This document shows positions 46,016 through 54,089 of a stretch of 64,000 nt of DNA, piece after piece. The DNA lies in assembly GCF_016925535.1 (NCBI RefSeq), contig NZ_CP070496.1, positions 620,001 to 684,000 of the forward strand, given 5' to 3'. Each line of letters begins with the position of its first letter. Within the stretch, counting starts at the first letter, position 1. Source of the stretch: Natronoglycomyces albus. Its GTDB lineage: Bacteria > Actinomycetota > Actinomycetes > Mycobacteriales > Micromonosporaceae. The position numbers and the translations under genes were made by a program. Under the pieces are notes generated by a model. It was given only the letters and a program-made list of their open reading frames with translations. It ran no database searches and was not told the origin of the DNA.

Positions 46016-46933
46016 TTCGCTGTGCGCGACTCAGCTTTGTGCAGGTTGCCGCTCGCGTCTGCTGGGGTTGCGGTGTCGGGCGGTGACGGTGATGCGCGGT
46101 CGTTGTCTCCGGTCTGACGTGCGGTGAAGGCTGTGCTTGTGGTTGGGCTGGGTGGGATCGCCACTGTCATTGGCCGCAACTGTGGGCGGTGGCCTTCGTG
46201 TCCTGCATAAGCCTGGGTTTCTGTTGTGGGTTTCTGTTGGGTGTGTCTGTTGTGGTGACCCACTGGTCTGAGAACGGCATTCGTGGAGCGTTCCCTAAGT
46301 GGTGCTTGCCTAGCCTGGTAGCGGCGAGGTTGTCGCCTGGCCAGGAAGTCCCTTCCCGGGGTGGTTCCAGCGATGCGCAATCAAATCTCGGTGAACCCAT
46401 AGTCCACCTGTGGCGGCGGTTTTGGGCCCGGTGAGTGGTTCGATGTCTACATCCAGTCGGGACGTGCCGTTAGATGAGGGCCATTCTTGACCGACAGCCA
46501 GCTTCGCTGTCAGGGCCGCCCCCACCACAGCGGTTGGTGCGAACGCCTCCAGCGGTGGGTTCGCGTTGCTTGCCTGGCAGGCAAGCTGCGTGGTGTTTAT
46601 CGATGATGGAATTCTTGAGGTTTATGCAACAGGTGCCCTCGGCGTTCTCGTTGGCTTGTTTACCTGCGTAAACTTTGCCTTCTGCGGCCTTGAATTGGCA
46701 CTATTCGCATCAGCCTCATTTATGTAGTTGGGTTGCCAGCCGGTGCGGTGATCGGTCGCGCGGCTGGAGTTTGGTTACGTCAGCCGCTATATAGCTGGCT
46801 GAGGTAGCAGCCGGTTACGGCTGTCTTTGGTGTGGTGGTTGTTTCGTGTGGGTCGGTGACGGCCGGTGTGTCGCGTGTGGACACTGTGCCAGGCGGTCCT
46901 AGGCTCGCATCGATCTTGGTGCCGGTGCCACGC
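46016..46933. other. Long non-coding stretch, strongly G/T-skewed on plus strand
   Basis: About 900 nt without a credible gene; frames such as 45904-46380 (minus) and 46189-46434 (plus) have no ribosome site. The plus strand is notably rich in TG/GT, e.g. 46120-46250. It contains repeat copy B (46619-46715) and a GCTTGCC/GGCAAGC inverted repeat at 46568-46586. It may be decayed coding sequence. Confidence 0.45.
46619..46715 (+). repeat. Dispersed repeat copy B
   Basis: Aligned with copy A: GGCGTTCTCG is identical, then CTGCGTAAACTTTGCCTTCTG, GCGGCCTTGAATTGGCACT (ungapped core) and a degenerate right end GCATCAGCC. The left end GGTTTATGCAAC is also degenerate. Confidence 0.65.
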
Positions 46934-47329
46934 TCACGTGGTGCCCGACAGATCCGGGTGTGCGGCGGCGTAGGTGGTGAAGTTCTCCGCGAAACGCTTC
47001 AACCCATAGGCTGCCTGGCCGAAGACCAGGGTCTTAATCCACCAAGCCCCCGAGGGCAACAGGTAGGCCCGCACGACCGGGTCGCCTTCCCTGGATTCTT
47101 CCCGGTGCACCGCGACCGAGTCGCCCATCCAGGAGCCATACAGGTAGTAGTAATACCCATCGGAGAGAAACCGGCCATAGAATTTGCCCGGCTCGAGGCG
47201 TGCCCCCAACAGGTCAAGCTTGGAAAGCCTGCTGGTGACATTCGCTGGGGCCGGTTGCCCGTTAGCGCTACGCATGGGGTGACCATTGGGTGAGCGCATC
47301 GCCGGGATACGCGGAAACCTGCCACTCAT
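46934..47329 (-). CDS. Unknown protein, distal gene of a two-gene unit
   Basis: 131-residue protein, not recognised. The middle is aromatic-rich (GKFYGRFLSDGYYYYLYGSWMGD) and C-terminal TYAAAHPDLSG; no clear signal peptide. Its start overlaps the upstream gene's stop by four bases (ATGA), so the two are cotranslated and may form a complex. It lies about 1.4 kb from the type VII-like cassette but reads in the opposite direction. Confidence 0.6.
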   Translation of the reverse strand: MSGRFPRIPAMRSPNGHPMRSANGQPAPANVTSRLSKLDLLGARLEPGKFYGRFLSDGYYYYLYGSWMGDSVAVHREESREGDPVVRAYLLPSGAWWIKTLVFGQAAYGLKRFAENFTTYAAAHPDLSGTT

Positions 47330-47682
47330 GACGCACCACCAAGCACAGATGCGGCCAGGTTTTGTGACACCTGGTTAAGAATGGCGTCCTTCCACTCAGG
47401 TGAACGGGCCAGAAACGGCGTCTCCCACACCACCTCAGTAAAGCGACCTCGCATCAGAGCGATCGTGGCCACCGGGATCACCAGCGATTGTCCTTGCAAG
47501 TTCAACGCCAACGCTGAGCCGCGTTCGGGATGCGGGGAGACCATGTAACGCCCCGGCCCAAAGGTGAACTCGACGACTTGTTCACCGGTGGTCTTCACCA
47601 GCGACGAAACATCCGATTGCGGCGAGCGCGACGACGTTGAGTAGACCGGATCAGATGCCGATAGGTCACGTGGATTACTCAT
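47326..47682 (-). CDS. Unknown protein, first gene of a two-gene unit
   Basis: 118 residues, not recognised. Ser/Asp-rich N-terminus, then FTFGPGRYMVSPHPERGSALALN and MRGRFTEVVWETPFL, which look like beta strands of a small domain. No membrane segment. No good ribosome site stands out ahead of the ATG. Coupled to the next gene by a four-base overlap. Confidence 0.6.
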   Translation of the reverse strand: MSNPRDLSASDPVYSTSSRSPQSDVSSLVKTTGEQVVEFTFGPGRYMVSPHPERGSALALNLQGQSLVIPVATIALMRGRFTEVVWETPFLARSPEWKDAILNQVSQNLAASVLGGAS

Positions 47683-47836
47683 CGCCCACCGCCCAAAGCC
47701 AGCGCCGATACCCGCATCTGCCAGGGCATATGCGGGTCAAAAAGATGTGAAGATATGGGTGTTGAGTACTCGTTTTTGGGTGCACGGAAGCGTATGGTGG
47801 TTCGTAGCATTACGAACTCCGTTTCTTGATGCTGGA

Positions 47837-47935
47837 GGGCGGTCCGCGGGAACGATTCTTAGCGGAAACCTGGTCCTACGGACCGCCCGATTCCATGTTT
47901 AGTTGTGCCCACCCAAAGCGGTGGGCGTTTTTCTG
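47837..47935 (+). ncRNA. Candidate small RNA with long stem and terminator
   Basis: GGGCGGTCCG (47837-47846) pairs perfectly with CGGACCGCCC (47879-47888) around a 32-nt apical region, and is followed by a terminator: GCCCACC (47907-47913) with GGTGGGC (47920-47926) then GTTTTTC. No open frame needs this terminator. The size of about 100-120 nt and the two-stem form suit a small RNA, but no known family matches and no clear promoter was found. Confidence 0.4.
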
Positions 47936-48648
47936 TGCCCATCAACGGTAAGACCTCAAGGGCCGAAGATGCGGTATTGACATCCCGTTGCTCGTGTCGC
48001 GTAGGCGACAGAGCCACCAGAAACCACAACCGACCCACAGTCGGCGGCGCACAGAACCCGATGGCGGCGCTCCTCCCCAGAAACGCACCAGCGCTAGGCG
48101 TTGCGGCACAGGCACACCCGCACCACCACATCCAACCCAGTGACAACAGCCCGCCACATCGGATAGCACGAAACTATCCCGGACCAAACCACAGAAGTCA
48201 ACCACCACAACCCAAACCGCCCCGCGTGTCGCCCCAAACTAACCAGACCCCACGCCTAAAGCGAGACGCAGAACACATCTCTTCGGGGTGTTCGGAAACC
48301 TGTGCCTGCAGGGGCCCGAGAGCGGAATCGGCTCTGTTTGTCTTTGTGAGTGGCCCCGGGGAACAGCCGTCGCAACGGCGACACTTCGTTTCGTCCCGCA
48401 CACGCTGACCCCATGGATTTGCGCGTTTTCGATGGAATTGCCATAACCCACCGAGAAGCCCTCACTTTTGAAAGGTGTCGTCGTGCCCTTGACACTTTCG
48501 GCTGCACGGCAAGCGCAGCCGAAGAACCTCCCTATCCACGCCCCGGACCGAAGCTTCGGCGCTCATCGTGCCGATGCATTGTCATTGCGGACCCGGGAGG
48601 GGCTGGCCTGATGTCGGGGTTCTCTCTAGACCAAAAGCGAATCGTTAC
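47936..48648. other. Long non-coding stretch before the YAPAFGL cassette, C/A-rich
   Basis: No frame has a ribosome site and protein-like composition. The plus strand is rich in CCA/ACC between 48010 and 48250. Weak inverted repeats, e.g. AGAGC/GCTCT at 48319-48335 followed by GTTTGTCTTT, suggest another terminator. It should contain the promoter of the downstream cassette. Confidence 0.4.
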
Positions 48649-48975
48649 GTGAGTCGTGAATTTGACCCCGATGCGGCCAAGTCGATCCATTCTGAGCTTG
48701 TGCATCTGATTGAGAAGCTGGAAGTGAATCAAGACATGGTCGGTCGAGGCGACCTGAGTTACGCCCCGGCCTTCGGGCTAGTCCTCAGCGGCCAGAACAC
48801 CGCGCAAGCGAACTATGAAAACCTGCACTACACCGCTTGGAACAACCTCGACGCCACCAGGCGGGGGATGTATTCGGCCCTGTCGTGGCTCGAGATGGTG
48901 ATGAAACAGCATGGCATCACCGAGTATGAGAACGTGCGCGAATTGGACGCCTTGAAAGAGGCCACAGATGAGTAG
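48649..48975 (+). CDS. Small helical YAPAFGL-motif protein, second copy
   Basis: 108 residues, helical, no signal peptide. FDPDAAKSIHSELVHLIEKLE is the first helix, GDLSYAPAFGL (about 34-44) the turn, TAWNNLDATRRG the second arm with its Trp, and YENVRELDALK the end. It matches the protein at 706-1086 at FDPD, LSYAPAFGL, the Trp and ENVR. I start at GTG 48649, where homology with the other copy begins; the ribosome site is poor and the upstream frame has no similarity. A lipoprotein gene follows 153 nt later, as in the other cassette. Confidence 0.75.
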   Translation: MSREFDPDAAKSIHSELVHLIEKLEVNQDMVGRGDLSYAPAFGLVLSGQNTAQANYENLHYTAWNNLDATRRGMYSALSWLEMVMKQHGITEYENVRELDALKEATDE

Positions 48976-49128
48976 TGAGGCACGAGGACGCGGTTCGTCC
49001 CTGCGACAATCGACAGCAATGATAGATAAGCGTCGACACCCGGCTCCCAGGCCGGGACACACCCTTGCAAGCGCAGGTGAACCGCCCGTAGGCTCCTATT
49101 CGCATCCTGGATGGAAGGGAATAGCCCA

Positions 49129-49869
49129 GTGAGTGAAGCGTCGCGGCTGACCGGGGTTGCCCTGGCTGTGTTGGCATTGCTGGTAGCTAGCGGATGCGCT
49201 ACCGATAACGGCGATTCCGACACTGACACCGGTAGCGATGGCTTGCCTGGTCTGCCGGCCATGTCACTCACCGAGCTAGAGCCCTCGTGCGACATGTTCC
49301 TCGAAGAACAGCTACGGGATTTCTTCGGCTACGTCGAATGGTCATACCCACCAGTCGAGTCGCCGTACGGCTCGGGAACAAGTCCGAGTGCCATCACCTG
49401 TGAAGGCACCGTTGTCTGGCCAGAATTTGAGTTGTCTTCAGGCCGTACGAACGCCGCAGAAGCATCACTTTTCACGTACCTATGGCCGCTCGAACCAGTT
49501 GACGAAGCCTCAAAAACCTTCCAGGCTCGTGTTGAATTTATGGTCGATTATGACGAAGGGCAAGGACGTACTGAATTCTTTGCTGAAGAATCCCCGGAAG
49601 GCGCATGGGACCAGGCAAATCTCTATGCCCACGGAGACGACCACGATTGGTACTTGCTTTTTCTCCAACAAGATGACTTCGTCTTGGAGATTAGTTTCCG
49701 GCATGAGCAAGATCCTGGTGAACGGCGAGCGGATTTGAGCCAGGGCGCAGCAGCCGGTGAGTGGTCGGTCTTCGATTTCGACCGCGAATCGGCCAGTCAA
49801 TTCCTTATCGAGGACTACATGCCTGCGGTGCATGAGAACTTCCTAACCCTGCTGGATCGGACGGAGTAG
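49129..49869 (+). CDS. Lipoprotein of the CDMF family, tandem copy 1
   Basis: 246 residues. Signal peptide with lipobox LLVASGC, then an Asp/Gly/Thr-rich linker. The mature domain has SCDMFLEEQ, a second Cys about 35 residues on (ITCEGT), LYAHGDDHDWYLLFLQQDDFVLE and LSQGAAAGEWSVFDFDRESAS near the end. The next gene encodes a close relative, so this is a tandem duplication. Resembles DUF3558-like lipoproteins; no known ligand. GTG 49129 has GGAAGGGA upstream, better than ATG 49111. Surface-anchored on the outer face of the membrane. Confidence 0.82.
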   Translation: MSEASRLTGVALAVLALLVASGCATDNGDSDTDTGSDGLPGLPAMSLTELEPSCDMFLEEQLRDFFGYVEWSYPPVESPYGSGTSPSAITCEGTVVWPEFELSSGRTNAAEASLFTYLWPLEPVDEASKTFQARVEFMVDYDEGQGRTEFFAEESPEGAWDQANLYAHGDDHDWYLLFLQQDDFVLEISFRHEQDPGERRADLSQGAAAGEWSVFDFDRESASQFLIEDYMPAVHENFLTLLDRTE

Positions 49870-49905
49870 GCCCCTCACATGAACTTTATGGAAAGGAATA
49901 AGCCT

Positions 49906-50652
49906 GTGCGCAACGCATCGCGGCTATCCACAATCGCCCTTCTTACCTCGGCCCTGCTGGTGGCTACCGCATGCGCCACCGACAACGGGAACAACGCGAA
50001 CGGGAACGATGACAGCGGGGATGACCTGCCGGGTCTGCCCGCCATGGCCTTGACCGACCTCGACGCCTCCTGCGACATGTTCCTCGAAGAAAAGGCAGAA
50101 GACTTCTTCGGTTACGTCGACCGACCCAACCCACCAGTTCAATCCCCCTACGGCTCGGGCATCTCCCCCCACTCCATCAGCTGCGAAGGAAGCATCCACT
50201 GGGCTGAATACGAATTCTCCCCAGGGCGAACCAGCACTCCCAAAGGCAATCTCTGGCTCACGGTCTATCCAACGGAGTCAATCGCCGAGGCCGAGGAAAC
50301 CTATGCGGGACGGTTGGAATTCGTCGCCGACCGGGACAAAGAAAACCACGGGGAGGACTTCTTCGTCGAAGAAAACCCTGAAGGCCCCTGGGACCAGGCA
50401 TACCACTACGCCTACGAAAACAGAGGCGACCGCTACTATTTCTTCTTCCAAACCGACGACTTCGTCGTCGAACTCAGCTTCAACCACGGGCAAGATCCCA
50501 GTGAAGAATCCTCCGATCTCAGTCAGGGAGCAGGCCCCGGTGAGTGGTCAGTGTTTGACTTCGACCGCGACTCAGCCAGCGCGTTCCTTATCGAGGACTA
50601 CATGCCCGCGGTGCATGAGAACTTCCTTAGCTTGCTGGAACGAACGGAGTAG
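49906..50652 (+). CDS. Lipoprotein of the CDMF family, tandem copy 2
   Basis: 248 residues and clearly homologous to the preceding protein over the whole length: lipobox LLVATAC, LPGLPAMALTDLDASCDMFLEE, ISCEGS, and C-terminal LSQGAGPGEWSVFDFDRDSAS...EDYMPAVHENFLSLLERTE (shortened). Differences concentrate in the middle of the domain. GTG 49906 with GGAAAGGA upstream. Gap to copy 1 is 36 nt and to the next gene 7 nt, so all belong to one operon. Confidence 0.82.
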   Translation: MRNASRLSTIALLTSALLVATACATDNGNNANGNDDSGDDLPGLPAMALTDLDASCDMFLEEKAEDFFGYVDRPNPPVQSPYGSGISPHSISCEGSIHWAEYEFSPGRTSTPKGNLWLTVYPTESIAEAEETYAGRLEFVADRDKENHGEDFFVEENPEGPWDQAYHYAYENRGDRYYFFFQTDDFVVELSFNHGQDPSEESSDLSQGAGPGEWSVFDFDRDSASAFLIEDYMPAVHENFLSLLERTE

Positions 50653-50659
50653 GCCTCTG

Positions 50660-52507
50660 ATGAGCGTTCACGATGACTTCGAAGAACACAAATACTTCAC
50701 TCCACAGACAGGCGTGGGTGGGTGGAAAAAGGAAGCCCTGGACTCCACCGAACTGCTGCTGTCGACCAACTCCTGTTCCTTGGATGGCTGCACCCTGGCC
50801 CGTAACCCCGCCGATCAGGCCTGGATCGAACTCATGTCCGCCATCCCCAAAGAAGACAGCCTAGTCAGGGACCTACATACTGCTCCCAGTTCTGCGGTCA
50901 TGCCCAGCGAGCACATGTTTAATGACATCGTCTCCCTACTACGCCCCGACAACGGCGAGCGCCACTCCATGGAATCCATTAGTAAGCTGTGGCACGATCA
51001 GATCGCCAGGCCGCTATATGAGGATGCGGACTCGCTTGAGGCGGTGTTGAAGGACGCGTCGCATGCCTGGCACGGGGCGGACTTCGATTCCCTACACGAG
51101 CACATCCAGCAATGCTTGAACGCTCTGCGGACCACGGCCGATCACGCCGAGGTGGTCTCCACCGAACTGCACGAGCAGTCCGAGACCATCCACACCCTGC
51201 AAGGTGGCGATTCCGGGGAGATCCCCTTTCCTGCCCCGCAGTTCTTTGACGCCAATATTCGTAAAGAGTCCGCCGATGTGCATGTGCGGCCGCCGTTTTG
51301 GTCCGAGGGCAACTGCCAGCGCGTGACCATGGATGAGGCCCTAGCCATGGTGGGGGCCGACCCGGAGGCGACCGAGGAATTCCACCAGCGCGAGCTGGCC
51401 CGGGCAGAGGAAATCATTGACCAGCGCCTAGCCCAGATGACCGATGAGGAAATCGAAGCCACCCACCTGGGCACCCTGGAGCAAGAAGCCATCGCCCAGG
51501 CCCGCGAAGAGATCGCCCCGGAAGTCGACAACTACAAGCAGAGCGTCCATAACGGACAACTGGGCGAGTCCGAACGCATCAACGCCGTCGTCCTCGACCA
51601 CCGCGACCAAACCGACGCCACTTTGTCTACCTCGAAATACACGATGGAACCGGTCGAGGTCGAGCACACCGATCACACCGAACGAGCCAACGGCTCGGGC
51701 TATGGCGGCCTGAACATGCCCGGCCCCACCGGCACCCCCGATGCCTCCGGCATGACCCAACCCGGTGGCTACACCCCCGGCGTCTCTCCCACCCTGCACG
51801 AGGTGGAAACCGGTGGCTCCGGTGGCAGTGGCCCCAACTGGAGGCTGCCAGCCAGCGCCAGCAGCAGCGACGATGCGGTCAGCGACGGCCTCTACGCCGG
51901 TAATCCCGGCAGCCTCGGCGCGCCCGGGGCAAGTCCCGGCGGCGCGGCCCCCGGTGCGGCACCCGGTGCAGCGGGCGGGGGCGGAATGTTCGCTCCCGGT
52001 GCCCGTGGCGGCCCAGGCGGCACAACCGGTGGCGCACAACGCGGCCCCGGCGGCATCGGCAGCGTGGCCGGACGCGGTGGAGCCACAGGCGGCGCGGCCA
52101 GCATCGGACGCGGCGGCACCGGCGGCGGCGGTGGTGTTCGCGGCGGTGCCGGCGGCATGGGCATGATGGGCGGCGCAGCCCCTGGGCAAGGCAACCAGCA
52201 ACAAGGAGCGAAGAAGAGCGAGCAACGTACGCTCTCCGCCATGGGCCGCCCGGCTCCCGGTACAGCGAAACCCTCTAAAGAGCAGACCAAGGAACAGGCC
52301 AAAGGCAAGGACGACAAACCAGCCGAGAAGAAAAGCCCCCTGGCGGCCGCGTTGGAGAAACGCCAGGCACACAAAGCCGAACGCGAACCAGCCCCCGTCA
52401 CCCCACCAGACCCCGACCAGGGCCACGAACTAGACATCCACGACCAATTCGATATCGAAGACGACATCTGGGGAGCCCACTCCGCCCGCAAAGACGAATA
52501 TCGTTAG
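50660..52507 (+). CDS. Large WXG/Gly-rich protein, type VII secretion style
   Basis: 615 residues, no signal peptide. N-terminal about 190 residues are helical, with KLWHDQIARPLYEDADSLEAVLKD then AWHGADFDSLHEHI, a W-x-G near residue 137 with a helix on either side, the hallmark of the WXG100 fold. Next comes an acidic coiled-coil-like stretch (about 230-310), then a Gly/Pro/Ala-rich low-complexity region (about 350-515) with GGM/GGA repeats, a Lys-rich part, and an acidic end (DIHDQFDIEDDIWG). Proteins with this layout accompany ESX systems in actinobacteria. It is the last gene of the cassette, 7 nt after the lipoprotein. Confidence 0.78.
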   Translation: MSVHDDFEEHKYFTPQTGVGGWKKEALDSTELLLSTNSCSLDGCTLARNPADQAWIELMSAIPKEDSLVRDLHTAPSSAVMPSEHMFNDIVSLLRPDNGERHSMESISKLWHDQIARPLYEDADSLEAVLKDASHAWHGADFDSLHEHIQQCLNALRTTADHAEVVSTELHEQSETIHTLQGGDSGEIPFPAPQFFDANIRKESADVHVRPPFWSEGNCQRVTMDEALAMVGADPEATEEFHQRELARAEEIIDQRLAQMTDEEIEATHLGTLEQEAIAQAREEIAPEVDNYKQSVHNGQLGESERINAVVLDHRDQTDATLSTSKYTMEPVEVEHTDHTERANGSGYGGLNMPGPTGTPDASGMTQPGGYTPGVSPTLHEVETGGSGGSGPNWRLPASASSSDDAVSDGLYAGNPGSLGAPGASPGGAAPGAAPGAAGGGGMFAPGARGGPGGTTGGAQRGPGGIGSVAGRGGATGGAASIGRGGTGGGGGVRGGAGGMGMMGGAAPGQGNQQQGAKKSEQRTLSAMGRPAPGTAKPSKEQTKEQAKGKDDKPAEKKSPLAAALEKRQAHKAEREPAPVTPPDPDQGHELDIHDQFDIEDDIWGAHSARKDEYR

Positions 52508-52841
52508 CGGACCGCACGCGGTGGGGTGGCCCCTGCGCGGGCTTGCTCCACCGTGAACTTGGGTGGTCAATGTGGACCAGCACGTTGTGCGCTCACCAAA
52601 CGTGGACAGCAAAATCGTTGCATATGCTATAAAATGGTCTCTGGCTATTGGTAGCCAAACCCTCACCGGTCGCCAACTCTATTGGGAGGATGAAATCACA
52701 GCCCCTCGGAACTTCGCATGCATTATGACGGGTCAGCAACATCTGATGGAGTCGAATGACTTACCGCAGAACCTGATATGAGACTAGGGCGCGAGTGCGC
52801 CATGCATCGTGGCAGCCTCACTTGTTGTTACAGGAGCTTGT
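52508..52841. other. AT-richer intergenic region, possible decayed coding sequence
   Basis: Base composition drops sharply here compared with the neighbours and stays low to about 53.9 kb. A plus frame from 52563 to 52781 (72 codons) has protein-like residues (IKWSLAIGSQTLTGRQLYWEDE) but no ribosome site, so it may be a gene remnant. CTTGTTGTTACAGGAGC just before 52842 holds a ribosome site for the next entry. Confidence 0.4.
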
Positions 52842-53125
52842 ATGAGTAGCGATCTGATCGAGTCGAGTGAGCCAGCAGAGCGAGCGTTAGTGAAATAGAG
52901 TCGTTTCTCTTTATCGAAGAGTATGTCCAGGAAGTTGTAAAAGCGCTCCTCGATTTTCCCAAATTCTATGAACGTATCTATGGTTCGCTCCCATGTGCTC
53001 GATCGTCTGACGGGCGCGATGACCCCGACTGCCGTGATATTGAAATTGACTATAGTTTCAGTCCGGAAGGCTTGAAACTAGACAAAATTCGCAACGAATA
53101 CCGAGACGCCCTGCGAAGGCATTGA
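52842..53125 (+). pseudogene. Frameshifted small gene of unknown function
   Basis: A gene begins at ATG 52842 with GGAG 6 nt upstream and reads MSSDLIESSEPAERALVK before a TAG at 52896-52898. In another frame, an open stretch with no start codon of its own continues through ESFLFIEEYVQEVVKALLD, FPKFYERIYGSLPCARSS, IEIDYSFSPEGLKLDKIR to TGA at 53123-53125. Joining the two by a one-base change around 52885-52898 gives a protein of about 94 residues. The second part has normal codon-like composition and helical sequence. Either a recent frameshift or a sequencing error explains it. Not recognised; the surroundings suggest an imported gene. Confidence 0.6.
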
Positions 53126-53483
53126 GAAAGCGGTGGCCTTAACCTTTACCGTAATGTCCAGCATGGATCGGGGTCGCCTGAACACTACTTGCTCCAAGCA
53201 TGATGCGATGTGGGAATCAGCTACCATTACCTGGTTGGGTACCTCGTTCCCCTGCGTAAACTCCGCCTTCTACGGCCTTGAATTTGTATTTTTGCATAAG
53301 CCTCGCAGGCGATGAGTTTATTTATGTGCGACCCTGATGCGAGGACGAGACCGTAGCCCCATGCGCGACTTTCGCATCTCTCAGGTTCGGGCATATGTCT
53401 ACCTCGGCCAGCCATTTCCATCTCGCCTCCCGGTGTCTTTTCGCCCGCAGTGCGCGGAAAATAACAAATAGCAAGGGGCTATT
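53126..53483. other. AT-richer intergenic region with repeat copy C
   Basis: A frame at 53133-53315 has no ribosome site. The right half contains dispersed repeat copy C. Nothing else recognised. Confidence 0.4.
53205..53301 (+). repeat. Dispersed repeat copy C, left end degraded
   Basis: Clear from CCTGCGTAAACTCCGCC (53250 onward) through ACGGCCTTGAATTTG to the intact right end TTGCATAAGC (53292-53301). The left 45 bp align only loosely with copy B, so the left boundary is approximate. Confidence 0.55.
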
Positions 53484-53921
53484 GTGAATCAAGAACATTC
53501 TGACCCTAAATACCAACCAATTACTCTCCCGCTCACCATCAAGGCTGCGCAAGTTGCGCTATCTTTCGCGGCGATAACCGCACTTTTCTGTATCGCGGTT
53601 TCGATACAATCATCGATAATGCCTGATCCCATCTTGGGCAACGCTAGGATGTCGGTATGGTGGACGATAGTCATCGTTCCTATCGGTATCTGGCTGGCTC
53701 TATCGTTCACGATAGCGGCACGTGAAATTACCGAAGGATCAGAGGAGGCGCGTAAGCGTGGAATGACGAGGGCCCTTCTGCTTTTCGTACTCTCTATGAT
53801 AATCGCTTTTCTAGCGGAGTTTGAGTACTTGGCGCTCGGATTTATTCCAATTGGATTTATTTGGGTGATGCTGTCAAATTACGAATCAGTTATGTTCTGC
53901 AAGAGGGAAAGTGAAGATTAG
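53484..53921 (+). CDS. Unknown four-helix membrane protein in AT-rich island
   Basis: 145 residues with four hydrophobic helices: AAQVALSFAAITALFCIAV, WWTIVIVPIGIWLALSF, ALLLFVLSMIIAFLA and YLALGFIPIGFIWVML. The short polar loop between helices 2 and 3 (REITEGSEEARKRG) is probably cytoplasmic. Not recognised; could be a DUF-type membrane protein. GTG start with AAGGGG 6 nt upstream. Codon use is AT-richer than neighbouring genes, which suggests acquisition. It stands alone. Confidence 0.65.
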   Translation: MNQEHSDPKYQPITLPLTIKAAQVALSFAAITALFCIAVSIQSSIMPDPILGNARMSVWWTIVIVPIGIWLALSFTIAAREITEGSEEARKRGMTRALLLFVLSMIIAFLAEFEYLALGFIPIGFIWVMLSNYESVMFCKRESED

Positions 53922-54011
53922 ACCTCTAGAGTCGCCGCACCCTTCGGCGCTGAGGCAAGGCTAGACGTGATCTGCTCCAGCGTCAGAGGGCAGACGCTTT
54001 CAGAACCGAGA

Positions 54012-54042
54012 GGGGTCCGGGAGTCTTCGACTCCCGGACCCC
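54012..54042. terminator. Strong hairpin downstream of phoH
   Basis: GGGGTCCGGGAG (54012-54023) pairs with CTCCCGGACCCC (54031-54042), loop around TTCG. It lies 48 nt past the phoH stop on the minus strand. Confidence 0.75.
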
Positions 54043-54089
54043 CTGTCGGTCGTTGCGGTTATGCCGATGGCGTTGGCTCGTATGTGGGC

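Noticed and set aside
45904-46434. Possible genes in the TG-rich stretch
   Set aside because: No ribosome site and residue composition follows the base skew.
47942-48507. Several minus and plus frames before the YAPAFGL gene
   Set aside because: Residues such as VGCGGAGVPVP come from skewed sequence; no start signals.
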